This document shows, one piece after another, positions 23,465 through 30,034 of a stretch of 64,000 bases of DNA (the stretch's first letter is position 1; every line of letters starts with the position of its first letter). The notes below the pieces were generated by a model that ran no database searches, was not told the DNA's origin, and saw nothing but the letters and a program-made list of their open reading frames with translations. The stretch lies in NCBI RefSeq assembly GCF_046845755.1, contig NZ_CP177357.1, positions 868,001 through 932,000 of the forward strand, read 5' to 3'. Both the position numbers and the translations under genes were made by a program. This stretch comes from Rubrivirga sp046845755. GTDB taxonomy: Bacteria; Bacteroidota; Rhodothermia; Rhodothermales; Rubricoccaceae.

Positions 23465-23809
23465 CTACGAGACGAGGCCCACGATCAATACCGCGGCGAC
23501 GACGACGTACCCGGTAGCGACAGCGATCCCGCTCCGCCGGACAAGCCCGAACACCAACACGCCCGCGACGCCGAGAGCCGCCAACCCGCCCGTGAGCATC
23601 CGGCTCGCGTACGCCTCGGCCGTACGGTAGTGGTCGCCGCCGTGCCCGACCATCGCCTCCGACCCGAAGTGGTAAGCCTCAACGGTGGCCGGGTCCGCCT
23701 CGACGCCGACGGCGTGCCACTCAGACAGGAACGCGGCGGCGAACAGGAGCACCGCGAACAGGCCCGGCACCGCGATCCAACGGGCGTTCCTTTCAAGCCA
23801 GTCGGGCAT
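23465..23809 (-). CDS. First cassette gene: membrane protein
   Basis: A 114-residue protein with a hydrophobic N-terminal segment ('WIAVPGLFAVLLFAAAFL'), a polar middle containing several histidines ('EAYHFGSEAMVGHGGDHYR') and two C-terminal hydrophobic segments. No family is recognised. The ATG at 23809 was chosen; a TTG at 23821 would start 5 nt from the cassette boundary. It is the first gene of the array on the minus strand. Confidence 0.55.
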   Translation of the reverse strand: MPDWLERNARWIAVPGLFAVLLFAAAFLSEWHAVGVEADPATVEAYHFGSEAMVGHGGDHYRTAEAYASRMLTGGLAALGVAGVLVFGLVRRSGIAVATGYVVVAAVLIVGLVS

Positions 23810-23825
23810 CAGCGTTCGCAAGGCA

Positions 23826-23972
23826 GCAGAACCAGTACTTCACCGGACCCGGGGTCCGGGGTAAGAGCGAGATCCGTCAGTATACGGGACTCGTGATCCC
23901 GGGTATGTACCGCTTCCAGGGCTTACTCCGGACCCGTTCTTGTCCACCGGGAGAATCGACCACGTGACCCGC
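23826..23972 (-). other. Head of the cassette array: boundary box and possible promoter/attI region
   Basis: GTTCTGC (minus strand, 23832-23826) marks the start of the first cassette, but no inner boxes follow it, unlike the attC-like sites. The stretch to the pepT stop at 23973 has no gene. It contains an 8-bp hairpin CCGGACCC/GGGTCCGG (23843-23850 and 23852-23859), whose first arm recurs at 23928-23935, and a TATACT on the minus strand near 23884. It could be an attI remnant, a promoter or the pepT terminator. Confidence 0.4.
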
Positions 23973-25286
23973 TCACCCCACCCCGCCAGCAGGGTCGCCG
24001 ACCTCGGCCCCCCACCGCCGCACGAGCGCGTGCGTGTAGGCGAGGGCCCGCTCCAGGTTCTGGACCGAGTTCCACTCGGCGCGGCTGTGGAAGTCGTGCC
24101 CGCCCGTGAACACGTTCGGCGTCGGGACGCCGAGCTGGGTCAGCCGGGCGCCGTCGGTGCCGCCGCGGATCGGCTCCAGCGCGAGCGTCGCCCCGATCGC
24201 CTCGCCCGCCGCGAGGGCGACCGAGATCGTGCGCGGGTCGGCCGCCTCGATGGCCTCGCGCATGTTGCGGTAGCTGTCGGTGACGGTCACGGAGACGGTC
24301 GCGGTCGGGTGCCGGTCGCCGGCCTCGCGCGCCAGCGCCTCGACGCGCGCGCGCTTGGCGTCGAGCCCGTCGGCGTCGAAGTCGCGGAGCAGGACGTGGA
24401 CCGTCGCCGCTTCCGTCGTGGCCTCGATGGTGTGGGGGTGGAGATAGCCCTCGCGCCCCGCCGTCGTCTCCGGGGCCGGGTCGTCGGCCAGTGCTGTCAC
24501 GATCTCGGCCGCGATCTTGGCCGCGTTCACGAGCACGCCCCGGGCATAGCCGGGGTGCACGCCGACGCCCTCGATCGCGAACACGGCCTCGGCCGCGTGG
24601 AAGGTCTCCACGTTGAGCGTGTCGGTCCCGCTGCCGTCGAGCGTGTAGGCGAGGTCGGCGCCCCAGCGGTCGAGGTCGACGTGGTCGGTCCCGCGCGCGA
24701 TCTCCTCGTCGGGCGTGAACAGCAGCCGGAGGTGGGGGCGCGGGGCCGGGCGCTCGCCGCGCGCGACGGCGTCGGCCTCGTCGCGCACCAAGTCCTCCGC
24801 GAGCTGCATGACGATGGCCACGCCCGCCTTGTCGTCGGAGCCGAGGAGCGTCGTCCCGTCGCTGGTGATCAAGTCGTGGCCGACGTGGGCGGAGAGCGCC
24901 GGCTGGCGGGCGGGGTCGAGGACGAGGTCCGGGTCGCCGGGGAAGGCGACGGGGCCGCCGTCGTAGGCGGGGTGGAGGTGGGGGCGGACGTTCTCGCCCG
25001 GCGCGTCGGGCGACGTGTCGACGTGGGCGCACAGCCCGACGACGGGCAGGCCGTCGACCGGCGTCGGCGCGGGAAGGTCGGCGTAGACGTAGCCGTGCGC
25101 GTCGAGCTCGGCGGCCACGTTGAGCGCGGTCAGCTCCTCGACGAGCATCCGAGACAGCGCCAGCTGGCGGTCAGTCGAGGGGACGGAGTCGGAGGCCGGG
25201 TCGGAGGTCGTCCACACCTCGGCGTAGCGGCAGAAGCGGGCGACGACGGGGGGGAGGGCGGCGACGTCGCGCCAGGGGAGAGGCAT
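23973..25286 (-). CDS. pepT: Peptidase T (tripeptide aminopeptidase, M20 family)
   Basis: A 437-residue cytosolic M20B metallopeptidase that removes N-terminal residues from tripeptides. Di-zinc site blocks are present: 'GLCAHVDTSPDAPG' (H88, D90), 'TTLLGSDDKAG' (bridging Asp), 'LFTPDEEIARG' (catalytic and metal Glu), 'YTLDGSG' and the late 'GGHDFHSRAEW' (His). The length fits the family (about 410 residues). It is on the same strand as the cassette array that begins 141 nt downstream, so read-through into the cassettes is possible. Confidence 0.93.
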   Translation of the reverse strand: MPLPWRDVAALPPVVARFCRYAEVWTTSDPASDSVPSTDRQLALSRMLVEELTALNVAAELDAHGYVYADLPAPTPVDGLPVVGLCAHVDTSPDAPGENVRPHLHPAYDGGPVAFPGDPDLVLDPARQPALSAHVGHDLITSDGTTLLGSDDKAGVAIVMQLAEDLVRDEADAVARGERPAPRPHLRLLFTPDEEIARGTDHVDLDRWGADLAYTLDGSGTDTLNVETFHAAEAVFAIEGVGVHPGYARGVLVNAAKIAAEIVTALADDPAPETTAGREGYLHPHTIEATTEAATVHVLLRDFDADGLDAKRARVEALAREAGDRHPTATVSVTVTDSYRNMREAIEAADPRTISVALAAGEAIGATLALEPIRGGTDGARLTQLGVPTPNVFTGGHDFHSRAEWNSVQNLERALAYTHALVRRWGAEVGDPAGGVG

Positions 25287-25499
25287 CGGGCCGAGGAGAC
25301 GAGGAGGGGAGGAATAGAGGAGAAGAGGATAGGGTCGGGCCGGCGGTCGGAGATCGGCTCCGCTCGGCGTGGCGGGTCGTGAGAATCAGGGGTCGCACTG
25401 GCGCGGCTCGGTCGCCAGCAGAGGGTGTCTCGTCGGGCGCCGCCTCTCCTCCTCGTCTCTTCCGCTCCTCCACCCCTCTTCTCCGTCCCGCCCTGCCGC

Positions 25500-25505
25500 T
25501 AGCTT
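25500..25505 (+). promoter_or_regulatory. Candidate -7 promoter box (TAGCTT) for the TetR gene
   Basis: TAGCTT, 23 nt before the GTG start at 25529. It is the same hexamer and a similar spacing as at 6605-6610. Confidence 0.35.
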
Positions 25506-25528
25506 CCCGGCCCGCCCCGCCGTCCACC

Positions 25529-26155
25529 GTGCCCGACGCCCCGATCGCCCCGCCCGCCCGTGCCGAGACCTCCGGCGACTTGCGGCGGCTCATCCTCGAG
25601 CACGCCCGGCACCTCCTCGTCGTCAGCGGCTACGAAGCGCTGTCGATGCGCAAGATCGCCGGCTCCGTGGGGTGCAGCGCGACGAGCATCTACCTCCACT
25701 TCGACAACAAGGACGCCCTCACGCACGCGCTGATCTCCGAGGGGATGGACCGGCTCCACGCCGCGCTCGAGGCCGCCGAGGCCGGCCACACCGCGCCGGC
25801 CGACCGGCTCGACGCGCTGTCGCGCGCCTACGTCCAGTTCGGGCTCGACAATCCCGAGTACTACGAGGTGATGTTCCAGCTCCACCCCGAGCGGATGGCG
25901 CGGTACCCCGTCGAGGACTACCGCCGCGCGCGGCGCAACGTCCAGCGCTTCGGGACGGCGCTGGCGGACGGCGTCGCCGACGGGAGCTTGCGGTCGCCGT
26001 CGGACCCGGACGTCGCCTCGGCGGTCCTGTGGACGGCGCTGCACGGGCTGGTGTCGCTTCACCTCGCGCGCCGCGTCGACGTGCGGATCGCGGGCGAGGA
26101 GCTGGTGGACGCGGGCGTGCGCCAGGCGCTCCGGCCGTTCGGGGTGGGGGCGTAG
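25529..26155 (+). CDS. TetR/AcrR-family transcriptional regulator
   Basis: A 208-residue regulator. The N-terminal TetR helix-turn-helix (about 20-66) reads 'LILEHARHLLVVSGYEALSM' then 'IAGSVGCSATSIYLHFDNKD', a clear match to the family. The C-terminal ligand-binding half includes 'FGLDNPEYYEVMFQLHPER', as in regulators with a TetR_C_33/WHG-type domain. It lies immediately before the beta-oxidation genes and is the obvious candidate to control them, possibly in response to acyl-CoA. The GTG start was chosen over upstream in-frame codons because it follows the TAGCTT box. Confidence 0.85.
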   Translation: MPDAPIAPPARAETSGDLRRLILEHARHLLVVSGYEALSMRKIAGSVGCSATSIYLHFDNKDALTHALISEGMDRLHAALEAAEAGHTAPADRLDALSRAYVQFGLDNPEYYEVMFQLHPERMARYPVEDYRRARRNVQRFGTALADGVADGSLRSPSDPDVASAVLWTALHGLVSLHLARRVDVRIAGEELVDAGVRQALRPFGVGA

Positions 26156-26162
26156 CAGAGCC

Positions 26163-26375
26163 TGCTGGCGGGAGGGCAAGGAGGAGCGGTGCCCGGCAGA
26201 CCCCCCGCTCGGACGCACGTAAGGATCGCAAGCCGAGCAGGGCTGGCGTGGCGCGTCCAAGCTGTCCCCCTTGCCAAGGGGGACAGCCAGACCGCGCGCT
26301 GAGCGGAGCGATGCGCGGGCTGGCGGGGGGTCTGCCGAGCAGTTCGCCAGCGCGAGCGACGCCGGACGCCAGCAG
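26163..26375. repeat. Nested palindromic element between tetR and fadD
   Basis: About 213 bp of non-coding, nearly concentric inverted repeats. The outer pair is TGCTGGCG/CGCCAGCA (26163-26170 and 26368-26375). The middle pair is a perfect 13-bp CGGCAGACCCCCC and its complement (26194-26206 and 26325-26337). The inner pair is a perfect 12-bp hairpin with 3-nt loop (26261-26272 and 26276-26287). This looks like a MITE or REP-type element and fills most of the 330-bp gap. Confidence 0.7.
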
Positions 26376-26485
26376 AGGCCGCTAGGGGGATTTCGTCCCC
26401 CGCCCTCAGGGATCGCCGGAACCGGACGCTTCCGTTTAGCTTCACACTCGTTCCCCGGACCGCCCCGCTCCTCCACCCCCCGCCC

Positions 26486-28366
26486 ATGGCCCTCCAGATT
26501 CATACCGCCGCGCCCACCACGAAGGGCGAGGTCGTCCTCGGAAAGACGATCCCTCAGCTCCTCGACGACGCCGTCGAGAAGTACCCGAACGCGAAGGCCT
26601 TCAACCAGCCGACCGAGACCGGCTGGCGGACGATGTCGAATGCCGAGCTCAAGACGGCCGCCGACGAGCTCGCGCTGGGGCTGCTCGAGAACGGGCTGAG
26701 CCGCCGGGACCACGTCGCCTTCTTCATGGACAGCGACCTCCACTTCGTCCTGGCCGACTTCGCGACCCAGATCGCCGGGATCGTCAACGCGCCGCTGTAC
26801 ACGACGTACGCGCCGGACAACCTGGTCTACGTAACGCAGCACGCCGAGGCGAAGGCCATGTTCGTGACGAACGAGGAGATGCTGGCCAACTTCGCCGGGT
26901 GGGCGGCGCAGGTGCCGGACGTCAAGCTGGTCGTCCTGTTCGAGGGCACGGGCGCCGGGGCCGGGCTCCCCGACGGCGTCACGCTCAAGACCGCCGACGC
27001 GCTCCGCGCCGAGGGACGGGAGGCGCTCAAGGCCGCGCCGAACCGGCCCGACGAGCTCCGAGACCAGAGCGAGGCGACGGAGCTGGCGACGCTGATCTAC
27101 ACCTCGGGCACGACCGGCATGCCCAAGGGCGTCATGCTGTCGCACCAGAACATCTCGTCGAACGTGCTCGCCGGCCTGCCGACATTGGGCGCGCTCGGCA
27201 ACCAGGAGGAGACGATCCTGACGTTCCTCCCGATGACCCACATCTTCGCGCGGACGCTGACCATCGGCCACGTCGCCTGGGGCCAGTCGCTGTACTTCAC
27301 GAACCCCGACCAGCTCGTCGCCCACCTCGCCGAGGTCCGCCCGACGATGTTCTCGACCGTCCCGCGCGTGCTCGAGAAGGTCTACGACAAGGTCTCGCTG
27401 GGCGTCTCGGAGGCGACCGGCCTCAAGCACAAGATCGGCAGCTGGGCGCTCGGGCTGGCGCGCGACTACGACCTCGCCAAGTCCGACGGCGGCGTCCCCG
27501 GTTGGAAGCACGCCCTGGCCGACAAGCTGGTGTACTCCAAGCTCCGAGAGAAGCTGGGCCTGACGCGCGTCAAGACCGTCGCGACCGGCGGCGCCGCGCT
27601 CCGCGCCGACCTGGCCCAGTCGTTCACGGCCTTCGGCATCCCGATCGTCCAGGGCTACGGGCTGACCGAGACGAGCCCGATCATCACCATGAACACGCCG
27701 ACCGAGAACCGGGCCGGCACGGTCGGCCAGCCGATCGCTGGCGTCGAGGTCGCGATCGCCGAGGACGGCGAGATCCTGTCGCGCGGGCCGAACACGATGA
27801 TGGGCTACTACAAGCAGCCCGACAAGACGGCCGAGGTGATGGACGACGACGGCTGGTTCCACACCGGCGACATCGGCGAGTTCACGCCCGACGGGTTCCT
27901 CAAGATCACCGACCGCAAAAAGGCCCTTTTCAAGCTGTCGACGGGCAAGTACGTCATCCCGCAGCCGATCGAGAACACGCTGACCGAGAGCGCGCTCATC
28001 GAGCAGGCCGTCGTGGTCGGCAACTCCCAGAAGTTCTGCACGGCGCTCATCTTCCCGAACATGGAGGCGCTGCCGGTCTGGGCCAAGCAGAACGGGATCA
28101 CCGCCACGGGCGAGGCGCTCCTGAAGGACCCGGCGGTCCACGCCGAGTTCGAGCGGCTCGTCGCCGAGGCGAACCAGGGGATGGACAAGTGGAGCCAGGT
28201 CCAGCGCTTCCGGCTCGTCCCCGAGACGATGACGGTCGAGAACGAGATGCTGACGCCGACCATGAAGGTCAAGCGCGGCGCCGTCAACAAGGAGTACAGC
28301 GACTCGATCGACGCGATGTACACGGCGTCGGTGGACCAGGGCAAGACGGTGGCCGTGGTGGCCTAG
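26486..28366 (+). CDS. fadD: Long-chain fatty acid-CoA ligase (AMP-forming)
   Basis: A 626-residue ANL-superfamily acyl-CoA synthetase that activates fatty acids with ATP and CoA. The AMP-binding motif is 'YTSGTTGMPKGVMLSHQN' (about 200-217). Further blocks are 'GYGLTETSPIITMNTP', 'GWFHTGDIGEF' and 'ITDRKKALFKLSTGKYVIPQ' (the mobile C-terminal domain hinge with catalytic lysine region). Length and the 'FLPMTHIFARTL' segment fit the long-chain/FAA1-like subgroup. A TAGCTT box lies 43 nt upstream. It is the first enzyme of the beta-oxidation run that follows on the same strand. Confidence 0.92.
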   Translation: MALQIHTAAPTTKGEVVLGKTIPQLLDDAVEKYPNAKAFNQPTETGWRTMSNAELKTAADELALGLLENGLSRRDHVAFFMDSDLHFVLADFATQIAGIVNAPLYTTYAPDNLVYVTQHAEAKAMFVTNEEMLANFAGWAAQVPDVKLVVLFEGTGAGAGLPDGVTLKTADALRAEGREALKAAPNRPDELRDQSEATELATLIYTSGTTGMPKGVMLSHQNISSNVLAGLPTLGALGNQEETILTFLPMTHIFARTLTIGHVAWGQSLYFTNPDQLVAHLAEVRPTMFSTVPRVLEKVYDKVSLGVSEATGLKHKIGSWALGLARDYDLAKSDGGVPGWKHALADKLVYSKLREKLGLTRVKTVATGGAALRADLAQSFTAFGIPIVQGYGLTETSPIITMNTPTENRAGTVGQPIAGVEVAIAEDGEILSRGPNTMMGYYKQPDKTAEVMDDDGWFHTGDIGEFTPDGFLKITDRKKALFKLSTGKYVIPQPIENTLTESALIEQAVVVGNSQKFCTALIFPNMEALPVWAKQNGITATGEALLKDPAVHAEFERLVAEANQGMDKWSQVQRFRLVPETMTVENEMLTPTMKVKRGAVNKEYSDSIDAMYTASVDQGKTVAVVA

Positions 28367-28399
28367 CGGCCATCCGCCCCGGATCGATGAATCGATGTA

Positions 28400-28435
28400 A
28401 CGGACGGCCCGGGCGCCAGCGCTCGGGCCGTCCGT
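28400..28435 (+). terminator. Long GC-rich hairpin after fadD
   Basis: 15-bp arms (28400-28414 and 28421-28435, one G-U pair) with a 6-nt loop start 34 nt after the fadD stop. No T run follows, so it is either a U-less terminator or an mRNA-stabilising hairpin. Confidence 0.6.
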
Positions 28436-28519
28436 GCGTCGTGGCGGCCGGGCGGGCGGGCTTCACGGAACGCCGCCACCCGGGAGGCATCCAACACTCG
28501 GCGGGCGAACCTGTCCCGC

Positions 28520-28532
28520 TTAACAGTGTTAA
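28520..28532. promoter_or_regulatory. Candidate operator (TTAACA-G-TGTTAA) upstream of the acyl-CoA dehydrogenase
   Basis: A perfect 13-bp palindrome with one central base, ending 24 nt before the ATG at 28557. A near-identical site (12 of 13 positions, opposite orientation) lies at 48241-48253, 19 nt before the fadE start. AT-rich in a GC-rich setting, it is a plausible binding site for the TetR regulator at 25529-26155; the regulator assignment is inference. Confidence 0.55.
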
Positions 28533-28556
28533 CCGACACCCGCCGCCACGACCGCC

Positions 28557-29948
28557 ATGGAGACCCCGACGCCCGACACCGCCCACGACGCCCCGGCCGG
28601 CGGCGACGGCGCCGCGCCCGACGCGCTCTCCGCCTTGCGCGCCCGCGGCGTCGACCTCGACAAGCTGGCGGCGGCGTACAGTGGCCTCGACGAGGCCGCC
28701 GTCGCCGCGTCGTACGGCGCCGTCGCCAAGTCGGCGCCGCGCCCGCCGCGGCCCACCTACGACCCGCCTGCGCCGAACGGCGACTTTTTCGACATCGACG
28801 GCCTGATCTCAGAGGAGCAGCGCCAGAAGATGGCCGAGCTCCGGGCGTTCATGGAGGCCGAGGTCGAGCCCATCATCAACGAGGCGTGGCTCGGCGACCG
28901 GACGCCGCTCGACGTCCTCGTGCCGGGCTTCCGCAAGCTGGACCTCCTGATGCCGATCTACGGCGAGGACCTTGAGACGCGCGAGCCGAACGGCTCCGTC
29001 ATGGAGGGGCTCCTGACGATGGAGCTCGCCCGCATCGACGTGTCGACGGCGACCTTCTTCGGCGTCCACTCCGGGCTGGCGATGCAGTCGCTCTTGGTCT
29101 GCGGGAGCGACGAGCAGAAGGCCGAGTGGCTGCCTCAGATGCGCGCCTGGGACAAGATCGGCGCCTTCGGGCTGACCGAACCGCATGTGGGCAGCGCCAT
29201 CAGCCGGGGCGTCCAGACGACCGCCCGGCGCGACGGCGACGGCTGGATCTTGAACGGCCAGAAAAAGTGGATCGGGAATGCCACCTTCGCCGACCTGGTC
29301 GTGATCTGGGCACGCGACGAGGCCGACGGCGCCGTCAAGGGCTTCATCGTCCGGCCGAAGGAGAACCCCGGCTACAGCGTCGAGAAGATCCGCGGCAAGA
29401 TCGCCCTCCGCGCCGTCGAGAACGGGCTCATCACGCTCACCGACTGCCGCGTGCCGGAGTCCGACCGCCTGCAGAAGTGCGACGGGTTCGCGGACGTCGC
29501 CGAAGTCCTCAAGCTGACGCGAGCGGGCGTCGCGTGGCAGGCCGTCGGCTGCGCGATGGGCGCCTACGAGAAGAGCCAGCAGTACGCCACGACGCGGATG
29601 CAGTTTGGCCGCCCGATCGCCGAGTTCCAGCTCATCCAGGACAAGCTGGTCCACATGCTGGGGAACGTGACGGCGCTCCAGACGATGTGCCTGCGCCTGA
29701 GCCAGCTCCAGGACGCCGGCGAGATGACCGACGCCCAGGCCTCGCTGGCGAAGGTCTTTACCGCCGCCCGGTGCCGCGAGGTGGTGGCGCTGGCGCGCGA
29801 CCTCCACGGCGGCAACGGCATCCTGATCGAGAACCACGTCGCCCGCGCCTTCGCCGACACCGAGGCCATCTACTCGTACGAGGGCACGAACGAGATCAAC
29901 TCCCTCATCGTCGGCCGCCACGTCACCGGCCTTAGCGCCTTCGTCTAG
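28557..29948 (+). CDS. Acyl-CoA dehydrogenase (glutaryl-CoA dehydrogenase/ACOX4-like)
   Basis: A 463-residue FAD-dependent acyl-CoA dehydrogenase. Blocks in order are 'FGLTEPHVGSAISRGVQTTARR', 'NGQKKWIGNATFADLVVIWAR', 'LTRAGVAWQAVGCAMGAYEK', 'GRPIAEFQLIQDKLVHML', 'DLHGGNGILIENHVARAF' and the active-site region 'IYSYEGTNEINSLIVGR', whose glutamate is the likely catalytic base. The pattern resembles the glutaryl-CoA dehydrogenase/peroxisomal ACOX4 subgroup, so the chain-length preference is uncertain. About 60 N-terminal residues precede the usual domain. A 13-bp palindrome just upstream probably regulates it. Confidence 0.88.
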   Translation: METPTPDTAHDAPAGGDGAAPDALSALRARGVDLDKLAAAYSGLDEAAVAASYGAVAKSAPRPPRPTYDPPAPNGDFFDIDGLISEEQRQKMAELRAFMEAEVEPIINEAWLGDRTPLDVLVPGFRKLDLLMPIYGEDLETREPNGSVMEGLLTMELARIDVSTATFFGVHSGLAMQSLLVCGSDEQKAEWLPQMRAWDKIGAFGLTEPHVGSAISRGVQTTARRDGDGWILNGQKKWIGNATFADLVVIWARDEADGAVKGFIVRPKENPGYSVEKIRGKIALRAVENGLITLTDCRVPESDRLQKCDGFADVAEVLKLTRAGVAWQAVGCAMGAYEKSQQYATTRMQFGRPIAEFQLIQDKLVHMLGNVTALQTMCLRLSQLQDAGEMTDAQASLAKVFTAARCREVVALARDLHGGNGILIENHVARAFADTEAIYSYEGTNEINSLIVGRHVTGLSAFV

Positions 29949-30034
29949 TCGTGGAACGTTGAAGGTGCGGCGTTGAACGTTCAGACGCCCGCCCAAACAG
30001 TCCACCTTCCACTTTCCACCCTTCCACCCCTCCG

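Larger units (their letters stand above)
18887..23832 (-). mobile_element. Integron-type gene-cassette array without integrase (CALIN-like)
   Basis: Nine small minus-strand genes are each followed by a similar non-coding site of 127-135 bp. There are eight complete sites and one half site. Each site has outer inverted boxes (mostly GTAGAAC/GTTCTAC) and inner boxes in which one arm carries one extra base (for example CCGCTCAG against CTG-C-AGCGG). This is the architecture of integron attC recombination sites, and the genes are packed between them with 10-40 nt leaders like gene cassettes. No integron integrase is in the window: the head of the array abuts pepT at 23973, so this fits the 'cluster of attC sites lacking integrase' class. 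The structure is seen in the sequence; mobility by an IntI is inference. Confidence 0.8.

Noticed and set aside
26221..26400. Possible small gene in the tetR-fadD gap
   Set aside because: Frames through this region only translate the inverted repeats and have no start context or family.
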